Source: Blautia sp. AF19-10LB
GTDB lineage: Bacteria > Bacillota > Clostridia > Lachnospirales > Lachnospiraceae
DNA length: 64,000 bases
Assembly (NCBI RefSeq): GCF_003461245.1
Contig: NZ_QTWS01000006.1
Location: 83,266 to 147,265, forward strand
Reading direction: 5' to 3'
Below, one piece after another: positions 8,863 through 15,501 of this stretch (position 1 is the stretch's first letter; each line of letters begins with the position of its first letter). The notes under the pieces are model-generated. The model ran no database searches and was not told where the DNA came from. It worked only from the letters and a program-made list of their open reading frames with translations. The position numbers and the translations under genes were made by a program.

Positions 8863-8902
8863 CCATTATCCATTGCTTGTATTACCAGTCAGGTTGATCT
8901 GC

Positions 8903-9772
8903 TTATTCAGCATCTTCTGCAGTGTCATCTGTCTCCGGAACTGCACCGTTGTCGTCCAGTGTTCCTTCATATGTCTGACCTGCTGCAAGCTCTGTTGCAT
9001 CTGCGATGAATTTGTCCATGGAACCGTCATCAAGTGCATCTGCGATCGCTGCGTTTACAGCTTTGAGAAGTGCATCGTTTCCTTTTGAAACACCGATTGC
9101 AGATCCTACGGTATCATACGGTACATCACATACGATCACAAGATCCGGATAGTTCTTCTGATAGCTCTCTGCTACTGCTGTCTCGATGAATGCACCATCC
9201 ATCTTACCTGTCAGAAGCTCTGTGATAAGGTCAGTAACCTTAGGAAGAGATACGATATCAGCATCCGGTGTGTTCTCGTTTGCAAGATCAAGCTGGATAG
9301 AACCTGTCTGTGCTCCGATGGAGTAATCCTTGTTGTTTGCATCTTCAAGAGATTTGAACTGATCTGCTTTGTCTTTGACAGTTACGAAGGACTGTCCACC
9401 CTGATAGTACAGGTCTGAGAACTCCATAGCATCCTCACGTGCCGGATCTGGGGAAAGACCAGCCATGCCAAGGTCTACGTTCTTCTGAGCAAGTTCGCTT
9501 AATACACCGTCAAAGTCCATCGGAACTACTTCCAGTTCCAGTCCCATCTTGTCTGCGATGTACTTAGCCAGATCCATGTCAAATCCTGCCAGTGTCGGGT
9601 TGCCGTCATCATCGATAGAATAGAATTCATACGGTGCGAAGTCCGGGCTTGTTGCTACTGTAAGTTTGCCATCTGTAACGGTCTCTACATCGTCTGCTGC
9701 AAATGTCGGTACTGCCATAGATACAGTCATAACTGCACCAAGAGCGATTGCTGTGATTTTCTTTAAGTTCAT
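8903..9772 (-). CDS. Polar amino-acid ABC transporter substrate-binding protein (family 3)
   Basis: 289 residues with the SBP_bac_3 fold: LTVATSPDFAPYEF at the first strand, GFDMDLAKYIADKMG, and VDLGMAGLSPDPAREDAMEFSD for ligand contact. An N-terminal signal peptide ends in VPTFA-ADD. No lipobox cysteine is present, which is unusual for a Gram-positive binding protein that must stay near its transporter. The C-terminus is very acidic. First gene of the transporter operon, with a promoter at 9842-9869. Family 3 proteins bind polar amino acids, but the ligand-contact residues do not let me name one. Confidence 0.9.
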   Translation of the reverse strand: MNLKKITAIALGAVMTVSMAVPTFAADDVETVTDGKLTVATSPDFAPYEFYSIDDDGNPTLAGFDMDLAKYIADKMGLELEVVPMDFDGVLSELAQKNVDLGMAGLSPDPAREDAMEFSDLYYQGGQSFVTVKDKADQFKSLEDANNKDYSIGAQTGSIQLDLANENTPDADIVSLPKVTDLITELLTGKMDGAFIETAVAESYQKNYPDLVIVCDVPYDTVGSAIGVSKGNDALLKAVNAAIADALDDGSMDKFIADATELAAGQTYEGTLDDNGAVPETDDTAEDAE

Positions 9773-9841
9773 CTTCTTTTCCTCCTCGTTTTCCTGGAAT
9801 ATTTATGCAGGAAAAATGCATAATTCCTCTTCATTTTTCTT

Positions 9842-9869
9842 ATTGTATCATAATCCGCAGAAAATACAA
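9842..9869 (-). promoter_or_regulatory. Promoter of the amino-acid ABC operon
   Basis: On the minus strand, TTGTAT (9869-9864), a 16-base spacer and TACAAT (9847-9842). Confidence 0.6.
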
Positions 9870-9942
9870 GCAATTCTTTCTTTTAGTGCAATACAAAAAT
9901 TTTAGCATTGTCGCTTTTTACGCAGAAATGCACTTCTCATAC

Positions 9943-9971
9943 TTGCATATTTTTCTGTATTTTCTTATAAT
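9943..9971 (+). promoter_or_regulatory. Promoter of hydF
   Basis: TTGCAT at 9943-9948, a 17-base spacer and TATAAT at 9966-9971. It implies a leader of about 95 bases in which I see no clear structure. Confidence 0.75.
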
Positions 9972-10072
9972 AGAAAGAAACACTTTCATAATTTAAAATA
10001 TTGCAGTAAATTTTTCCTGTTTTTTCGGATTATTTTCTGTAATCTTTTTTCGAAGGCAAAGGGGGAAGAGTT

Positions 10073-11302
10073 ATGGGAATGAATCAGACACCTGCTTCTG
10101 AACGGGTACATATCAGTTTTTTTGGAAAAAGAAATGCCGGGAAATCGAGTGTGATCAATGCTGTGACCGGGCAGGATCTTGCGATCGTTTCTTCTGTGAT
10201 GGGAACTACGACGGATCCTGTATACAAATCCATGGAACTGCTGCCGCTTGGCCCTGTGGTTGTCATTGACACACCGGGGATTGATGATGAGGGCGAACTT
10301 GGTGCGCTTCGCGTGCGCAAAAGCTATCAGGTCCTGAACAAGACGGATATTGCGATCCTGGTCGTGGACAGCACCACTGGAAAGGGTGAAGAGGAATTTG
10401 CGCTTCTTCATAAATTCCATGAGAAGCACATTCCGTATCTTGTTGTTTACAATAAGATTGATCTTCTTTCTGTCGAAGAGATCAAGAATCTCGCAATGTC
10501 AGTCCGCGCCGGGGAAGTTCTGGCCAGTGCAGCTGATGGCATGAACATCCAGGAACTAAAAGAAAAGATCGCCACTCTGAAACCGGAAGATACACACCAG
10601 TATCCACTGATCCAGGATCTGATCGAGCCGCTTGATCTGGTGATCCTGGTCGTCCCGATCGACAAGGCCGCACCGAAAGGCCGTCTGATCCTGCCGCAGC
10701 AGCAGACGATCCGTGATATTCTGGAACGTGGCGCACTTTCCCTTGTTGTGCGGGATACGGAGTTAAAAAGTACTCTGGATCATTTTCTGGCGCAGGGTGT
10801 CTGTCCGAAACTGGTTGTCACTGACAGCCAGGCATTTGCGCGTGTTTCAAAAGATGTGCCGGAGAATATCACTCTGACTTCGTTTTCTATTCTTTTTGCA
10901 AGATATAAAGGAGAACTGGAGACACAGCTGAAAGGCGTTGCCGCACTTTCTTCTATCGAGGATGGCGACCATATCCTGATCGCAGAAGGATGTACGCATC
11001 ATCGTCAATGTGGAGATATTGGAACCTGCAAGATGCCTGAGTGGATCCGAAACTATACAGGAAAAGAACCTGTATTTGAATTTACTTCCGGCACAGAATT
11101 CCCGGATGATGTTTCTTCCTATAAAATGGTCGTTCACTGCGGCGGCTGCATGCTGAATGAACGCGAAATGAAATACCGCATCGCATGCTGCCAGGATCAG
11201 GGCGTGCCGATCACGAATTATGGTATTCTGATCGCACAGGTAACGGGAATTTTGAAACGCAGTCTTGGACCGTTTCCGGAAATGCAGGAGCTGGTTCCGT
11301 AA
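10073..11302 (+). CDS. hydF: [FeFe]-hydrogenase maturation GTPase HydF
   Basis: 409 residues with the three-domain HydF layout. The N-terminal GTPase has a P-loop GKRNAGKS (18-25), a switch region (MGTTTDP), G3 DTPG and G4 NKID. A dimerisation domain follows. The C-terminal iron-sulfur domain has the CxH...HCxxC ligand set (EGCTHHRQ, then VVHCGGCML). HydF is the scaffold that assembles the di-iron subcluster made by HydE and HydG and delivers it to HydA, so the organism very probably makes an [FeFe]-hydrogenase. hydE, hydG and hydA are not in this window. GGGGGA lies 7 bases before the chosen ATG; a second ATG two codons on is also possible. Confidence 0.96.
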   Translation: MGMNQTPASERVHISFFGKRNAGKSSVINAVTGQDLAIVSSVMGTTTDPVYKSMELLPLGPVVVIDTPGIDDEGELGALRVRKSYQVLNKTDIAILVVDSTTGKGEEEFALLHKFHEKHIPYLVVYNKIDLLSVEEIKNLAMSVRAGEVLASAADGMNIQELKEKIATLKPEDTHQYPLIQDLIEPLDLVILVVPIDKAAPKGRLILPQQQTIRDILERGALSLVVRDTELKSTLDHFLAQGVCPKLVVTDSQAFARVSKDVPENITLTSFSILFARYKGELETQLKGVAALSSIEDGDHILIAEGCTHHRQCGDIGTCKMPEWIRNYTGKEPVFEFTSGTEFPDDVSSYKMVVHCGGCMLNEREMKYRIACCQDQGVPITNYGILIAQVTGILKRSLGPFPEMQELVP

Positions 11303-11498
11303 GTTCTTTTGATTTTCAAAAGAGTTTAGGCGTTATTCATAATAATTTTGAGTATTTTTTAGTTAAACTTCACAAAACTATAACATTTTTCCGTTATACT
11401 ATGGTTCTATGATGTTGGAAAGTTTATCCAGCTTTTTAGTTTTTTACTAAAGATACTGTAACTGAATGGGGAGAATATTAATAAATAGGAGGACTTTT

Positions 11499-12353
11499 AT
11501 GAAATTTACAAAAATGCACGGGATCGGCAACGATTATGTATACGTGAACTGCTTCAAGGAAACAGTAACCAATCCATCTGCTGTGGCAAAATTCGTCAGC
11601 GACCGCCATTTCGGAATCGGATCAGATGGTCTGATCCTGATCAAACCGTCTGACGTGGCAGACTGTGAGATGGATATGTACAATCTCGACGGCTCTCAGG
11701 GTGCTATGTGCGGAAATGGAATCAGATGTGTTGCCAAGTATGCTTATGATTACGGCATCGTCAACAAGACCAGCATCTCTGTTGCAACCAAAAGCGGTAT
11801 CAAGTATCTGGATCTGACACTTGGGGATGACGGCAAAGTTGCCCTCGTTAAAGTAAATATGGGATCCCCGATTCTGACAGCAAACCAGATTCCGATCGTT
11901 TCCAGCAAGGAACAGGTCATCGACGAACCGCTGGATGTAGATGGTACTACTTACCGTATCACAGGTGTTTCCATGGGAAATCCACATGCGATCGTATATA
12001 TGGATGACATTGACAATCTCGAAATCGAAAAGATCGGTCCGAAATTCGAAAACCACATTGATTTCCCGGACCGTATCAACACAGAATTCGTCAAAGTCAT
12101 TGACCGCCACACACTCCAGATGCGTGTCTGGGAACGTGGCTCCGGCGAAACCCTCGCCTGCGGCACCGGTGCCTGCGCCGTAGCTGTAGCCTCCACCCTG
12201 AACGGACTCGTTGACGAAGGCGAACCAGTCACCGTCAAACTCCTCGGCGGCAACCTCCAGATCTTCTGGAACCGCCAGGAAAACCTTGTATATATGACAG
12301 GACCGGCTACTACGGTGTTTGATGGGGAGATTGATCTTTCATTTCTTAAGTAG
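11499..12353 (+). CDS. dapF: Diaminopimelate epimerase
   Basis: Converts LL- to meso-diaminopimelate for lysine and peptidoglycan synthesis. The start at 11499 (MKFTKMHGIGND) is chosen because AGGAGG lies just upstream at 11487-11492; the longer frame from 11466 has no comparable site. That gives 284 residues, typical for DapF. The two catalytic cysteines are visible: Cys71 in CGNGIRC and Cys221 in LACGTGACA. Also typical are the NDYVYVN start and the GSGETLACGTG anion-binding loop. It is a single gene closed by a bidirectional terminator at 12364-12410. No other lysine-pathway gene is next to it. Confidence 0.97.
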   Translation: MKFTKMHGIGNDYVYVNCFKETVTNPSAVAKFVSDRHFGIGSDGLILIKPSDVADCEMDMYNLDGSQGAMCGNGIRCVAKYAYDYGIVNKTSISVATKSGIKYLDLTLGDDGKVALVKVNMGSPILTANQIPIVSSKEQVIDEPLDVDGTTYRITGVSMGNPHAIVYMDDIDNLEIEKIGPKFENHIDFPDRINTEFVKVIDRHTLQMRVWERGSGETLACGTGACAVAVASTLNGLVDEGEPVTVKLLGGNLQIFWNRQENLVYMTGPATTVFDGEIDLSFLK

Positions 12354-12363
12354 TCTGTAACAG

Positions 12364-12410
12364 AAAAAAGCACTGAACTCATGACATCATCATGATTTCA
12401 GTGCTTTTTT
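12364..12410. terminator. Bidirectional terminator after dapF
   Basis: Stem AAAAAAGCACTGAA / TTCAGTGCTTTTTT with a CATGA/TCATG inner stem. It serves dapF and the convergent small-gene operon. Confidence 0.85.
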
Positions 12411-12414
12411 CTTA

Positions 12415-12555
12415 TTATTCCACATTATTTTTCAATTCATATTCTGCCTCTATTTTTGTTTTTTCATTCTCAAGTTCAAGGCGAATCTTTTCGTACTTCG
12501 TAGCGAATTCCCTATCTGTCATTTGTTCTGCTTTGAATTGCTCTAATGTTTTCAT
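12415..12555 (-). CDS. 46-residue small protein resembling the start of a HigA/XRE-type antitoxin
   Basis: Reading the minus strand gives a 46-codon frame (MKTLEQFKAEQMTDREFATK...) ending in TAA. It starts 4 bases after the stop of the 89-residue gene, whose last codons supply GAGAAGGA as ribosome binding site. The first half resembles the N-terminal helix of HigA/XRE antitoxins (..EFKKEYE..), but the helix-turn-helix is absent and the rest is a charged helix (IRLELENEKTKIEAEYEL). It could be a truncated antitoxin, a genuine short helical protein, or a degraded gene. The function is unknown. Confidence 0.55.
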   Translation of the reverse strand: MKTLEQFKAEQMTDREFATKYEKIRLELENEKTKIEAEYELKNNVE

Positions 12556-12559
12556 ATTT

Positions 12560-12829
12560 TCACAGTCCTTCTCGATAAACGTGATTTATAGTTGCCTGAG
12601 CGTGCTCCAGTTCTTTCTTTTTGATAATCGCTTCGCGGTCGATCAGGATTGCTAGCATTTCGTCTACTACGTCCTCCGGGCGGGGATTGGAGACGCGGTA
12701 GAGGTAGCCTAACATTCGCGTAGCCGTATAATCTGTATTCATCTGCCGGTAGGCGATTTCCTTGCAGAAGTCATCCGGGTAGCCCTTTTCACACAAGACA
12801 TGATATAACTCATCTGATCTGGATTCCAT
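12560..12829 (-). CDS. 89-residue protein of unknown function
   Basis: A small, mainly helical protein (starts MESRSDELYHVLCEKG). I have the impression that such proteins are common in Lachnospiraceae, but I cannot assign a named family. GGAGGTG precedes its ATG. It is the first gene of a two-gene operon with the 46-residue frame. The promoter (TTGAGA-17-TATACT, 12899-12871) carries the palindrome GTATACTGTGTATAC across its -10, which suggests repression, perhaps by one of the products. No signal peptide, membrane segment or catalytic motif is visible. Confidence 0.7.
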   Translation of the reverse strand: MESRSDELYHVLCEKGYPDDFCKEIAYRQMNTDYTATRMLGYLYRVSNPRPEDVVDEMLAILIDREAIIKKKELEHAQATINHVYREGL

Positions 12830-12862
12830 GATCTTACACCTCCATTTATTTCTGCGTTTACT

Positions 12863-12899
12863 GTATACACAGTATACCCGCTTCCACTCTAACTCTCAA
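12863..12899 (-). promoter_or_regulatory. Promoter with palindromic operator for the small-gene operon
   Basis: On the minus strand TTGAGA (12899-12894), a 17-base spacer and TATACT (12876-12871). A perfect inverted repeat GTATAC-TGT-GTATAC (12863-12877) overlaps the -10, a typical position for a repressor operator. Confidence 0.65.
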
Positions 12900-12917
12900 T
12901 ATTATCTCAAAAAAATC

Positions 12918-13018
12918 GTTATTGTTCACTCCGTTCACAGCAACTTGATCAAAATGCATTCCAAATCACCTTCGGTGATGGCATTTTGCCCCGTAGGTCT
13001 CTACCTGTGAACAGTTAC
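12918..13018. repeat. Dispersed palindromic repeat, copy B (short form)
   Basis: A 101-bp copy of the repeat at 335-476. The terminal repeats are GTTATTGTTCAC / GTGAACAGTTAC (two mismatches). It keeps the ATCACC-TTC-GGTGAT hairpin but lacks the second hairpin. It lies between the small-gene promoter and the nucleotidyltransferase gene. Confidence 0.85.
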
Positions 13019-13064
13019 AAAAAATCCCCGGATATAATTTCATATAAATCGGAGGTGATAAAAT

Positions 13065-13391
13065 ATGAGATACAATCTACCGGATAGAGTTTTCAGAGAA
13101 CTTACCACACTTGCACAGAAATATTCTGTTACGAAAATCATACTATTTGGTTCACGCGCGCGAGGTACACATACAGAACGAAGCGATATTGATATTGTTG
13201 TATACGGTGGAGATTTCGATAATTTTTACTGGGATGTCAAAGAAAATATATATTCACTCTTAATATTCGATATTATACAAGCAGACGCACCAATTTCAGA
13301 TACACTAAAAGAAGAAATAAAAAAAGATGGTATCACCATCTACGAAAACAAACCAAAATCACTCACAACATCAATTTTTCAGAATCAGTAA
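13065..13391 (+). CDS. MNT-type minimal nucleotidyltransferase
   Basis: 108 residues with the core nucleotidyltransferase signature GSRARG...SDIDIVV (about 29-48). MNT proteins usually pair with a HEPN-domain protein as toxin-antitoxin or stress modules, in which MNT AMPylates or otherwise neutralises the HEPN RNase. No HEPN gene follows or precedes it here. The gene is visibly richer in A+T than its neighbours and lies just after repeat copy B, which suggests transfer or loss of its partner. The ribosome binding site GGAGGTG is strong. The last 15 residues have no counterpart in typical MNT ends and may be read-through into flanking sequence. Confidence 0.85.
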   Translation: MRYNLPDRVFRELTTLAQKYSVTKIILFGSRARGTHTERSDIDIVVYGGDFDNFYWDVKENIYSLLIFDIIQADAPISDTLKEEIKKDGITIYENKPKSLTTSIFQNQ

Positions 13392-13478
13392 AGTCAACAC
13401 CCTCCCGTCCTCCACGACGAAGAACTCTGTACCCTTCCTACCACCATTCATCCCGTCGAAAACACCGGCGAGGGGTGT

Positions 13479-13506
13479 GCCGAGGGGACTGCGAAGTCCC
13501 CTTGGC
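13479..13506. repeat. Palindrome between MNT gene and aroE1
   Basis: GCCGAGGGGACT-GCGA-AGTCCCCTTGGC forms a 12-bp stem with one G-T pair. No T-run follows on the plus strand, so it may be a repeat element rather than a terminator. The surrounding sequence 13392-13544 has no other visible gene. Confidence 0.55.
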
Positions 13507-13544
13507 GATTATTTTCGGCTTCTCAAGCCAAACATTTCCTCTTC

Positions 13545-14411
13545 CTAAGAGAAATACTTCTCCTTTATGATCTCCACCGGCATCTCCTCACCCGTCCAAA
13601 GCTTGAAGGACGCAGCTCCCTGATACAGCAGCATGTACATACCGTTACCAGTCTTGCATCCTGCTTCCTTTGCTTCACGGAGCAGTCTTGTTTCCTGTGG
13701 ATTGTAAATTACATCGAATACAAACAGATCCTTATGGAACATACTTGTATCTGTGATGATCGTTCTGTCTACATTCGGAGCCATTCCAACAGAAGTACCA
13801 TTTACAAGGATTGCGCTCTCTGCGATAGAAGCACGAAGTACTTCCGGATCTGAGAAGTCATGCAGAGTTACCTTGCACTCTGTGCGCTCATTCAGTTTCG
13901 CAACGATCTCCTCAGCTCTTCCGAAGAAGTTGTCTCTCACGTTAAATACATTGATCTCTGCTACGCCATCCAGTGCAGCCTGTACCAGAATCGCTGTAGC
14001 TGCTCCGCCGGCACCGAGAAGAGTCATTTTCTTGCCGATGATATCTACACCGTTCTCAGCAACTGCTCTCATAAATCCAACACCGTCTGTTGTGTAAGCA
14101 GTCAGCACGCCGTTATCATTAACGATCGTATTGCATGCTCCTGAAATCTCAGATGCAGGAGATACTTTATCTGCAAGTTTGCACATGATATTCTTGCCCG
14201 GCATGGTAATGTTCCAGCCTCTTGCGCCCATGGTACGAAGCCCCTGAACTGCTTCCGGCATCTTATCTTCCGGTACATCAAATGCAAGATATGTATAATC
14301 CAGCCCCAGCTGATCGCATGCTTCATTGTGCATTTCCGGAGAAACACTGTGTGCGACCGGGCTTCCAAGTAAACATAATAATCCGGTGTGTCCTGTGATA
14401 TGTTTTGACAT
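13545..14411 (-). CDS. Shikimate/quinate dehydrogenase paralog 1 (AroE/YdiB family)
   Basis: 288 residues. Interconverts shikimate (or quinate) and its 3-keto form using NAD(P). Substrate-site residues are intact: SVSP (Ser22, Ser24), NITMPGK (catalytic Lys73), Asn94 in CNTIVN, catalytic Asp109 in TTDG, and the C-terminal Gln in NGMYMLLYQG. The Rossmann motif is GAGGAA (133-138). It has its own promoter with a palindrome in the spacer. Its place beside aroD, an enoate reductase, a LysR gene and two transporters suggests catabolic rather than biosynthetic use. A biosynthetic AroE role cannot be excluded, since no other aroE is visible beyond the paralog upstream. Confidence 0.9.
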   Translation of the reverse strand: MSKHITGHTGLLCLLGSPVAHSVSPEMHNEACDQLGLDYTYLAFDVPEDKMPEAVQGLRTMGARGWNITMPGKNIMCKLADKVSPASEISGACNTIVNDNGVLTAYTTDGVGFMRAVAENGVDIIGKKMTLLGAGGAATAILVQAALDGVAEINVFNVRDNFFGRAEEIVAKLNERTECKVTLHDFSDPEVLRASIAESAILVNGTSVGMAPNVDRTIITDTSMFHKDLFVFDVIYNPQETRLLREAKEAGCKTGNGMYMLLYQGAASFKLWTGEEMPVEIIKEKYFS

Positions 14412-14472
14412 AATCCATATTCCTTTCCGCGTATCAAAATTTGGCGATTTCGCTCACCTGTATATAGCTCTC

Positions 14473-14501
14473 ATTATACACACTTTAAAGTGATAAAGCA
14501 A
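14473..14501 (-). promoter_or_regulatory. Promoter of aroE paralog 1 with palindromic spacer
   Basis: On the minus strand TTGCTT (14501-14496), a 17-base spacer and TATAAT (14478-14473). The spacer contains the perfect 12-bp palindrome CACTTTAAAGTG (14481-14492), a probable operator. Confidence 0.75.
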
Positions 14502-14512
14502 GCAGAACATTT

Positions 14513-14551
14513 AAAAAAGCCACAGAGACGAAGTTTCATCCCCATGGCTTT
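14513..14551 (-). terminator. Terminator after aroE paralog 2
   Basis: On the minus strand AAAGCCA...TGGCTTTTTT makes a stem ending in a T-run, 13 bases after the aroE2 stop. It separates the enoate reductase-aroE2 unit from aroE1. Confidence 0.75.
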
Positions 14552-14563
14552 CCTGGTTTCTAT

Positions 14564-15451
14564 TTAGATTCCAAGTTTTTCTTTCATGTAATCTACCGGA
14601 GTATCTTTTCCAGTGTAAAGTTTGATGGCGATGAGTGCCTGGAACAGCATCATGCTCATACCATTGTAAACTTTTTCGCATCCTGCTTCTTTTGCCTGTT
14701 TCATCATAACAGTTTCGCGTGGTGCGTAAACTGTGTCAGTTACGATCAGATCTTTCTTGAAGAAAGAAGTGTCCGGGATGTTGGAAAGGTCTTCCAGTGG
14801 GTGCATTCCTACACCTGTTGCATCGCAGAACAGATCTGCTGCATGCATTTTTTCTTTGAGGAGGTCATGATCTGCAAGGTCATTCATTGTAGCTTTGCAG
14901 TTTGTGTTCTTGTTAATCAGGTCAACGATCTCTTCTCCACGGCTGTAGAATTTATCTTTGATGTTGAAGATCTCGATCTCTGCGATTCCGTCAAGAGCTC
15001 CGCGTACTGCGATTGCTGTAGCAGCTCCGCCGGTTCCGATCAGAACCATCTTCATTCCTTTGAAATCAATGCCTTCTTCTTTGAGTCCCTGCCAGTATCC
15101 CATACCGTCAGTGTTGTAGCCTTTGAGTTTTCCTGTAACCTGTCCGTTTTCGTCACGCATGTTTACAACTGTGTTGATAGCACCGCATAATTTGGCAGCT
15201 TCATCAACTTCGTCCAGATATTTGTGAACAACAGTTTTGTTCGGCATGGAGATGTTGGATCCAAGCATTTTGAGAGCACGGATACTCTGAACAGCGTCTT
15301 TGAGGGAATCGTTGTCTACTTCAAATGCAAGCTGGATAACGTCATCGCCGTTTTTGTCGTATGCGAGGTTATGAGTTGTCGGAGACTGTGTGTGACGGAT
15401 CGGGTAAGCCATTAATCCTACTAATTCTGTATGTCCTGTTACGTTTGGCAT
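14564..15451 (-). CDS. Shikimate/quinate dehydrogenase-like paralog 2
   Basis: 295 residues of the AroE/YdiB family. The catalytic pair is intact (Lys72 in NISMPNK, Asp115 in NTDG), as are Asn93, the GTGGAA nucleotide loop (139-144) and the Gln in MMLFQA. The first substrate-binding serine of the SxS pair is replaced by threonine (TQSP, Thr21), so the carboxylate/hydroxyl pocket probably differs from paralog 1. It lies 50 bases after the enoate reductase gene and is probably co-transcribed with it. This suggests it acts on the reduced product or on a different hydroaromatic acid. The specific substrate is inference. Confidence 0.88.
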   Translation of the reverse strand: MPNVTGHTELVGLMAYPIRHTQSPTTHNLAYDKNGDDVIQLAFEVDNDSLKDAVQSIRALKMLGSNISMPNKTVVHKYLDEVDEAAKLCGAINTVVNMRDENGQVTGKLKGYNTDGMGYWQGLKEEGIDFKGMKMVLIGTGGAATAIAVRGALDGIAEIEIFNIKDKFYSRGEEIVDLINKNTNCKATMNDLADHDLLKEKMHAADLFCDATGVGMHPLEDLSNIPDTSFFKKDLIVTDTVYAPRETVMMKQAKEAGCEKVYNGMSMMLFQALIAIKLYTGKDTPVDYMKEKLGI

Positions 15452-15501
15452 GATTTTTTCCTCTTTTCTTTTTAATAAAAACTTTGCTCCCTTGGTATCA
15501 T

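Noticed and set aside
5713-9772. Amidohydrolase and amino-acid ABC transporter as one functional operon
   Set aside because: A terminator-like hairpin separates them and no shared substrate is evident; kept as a possibility only.
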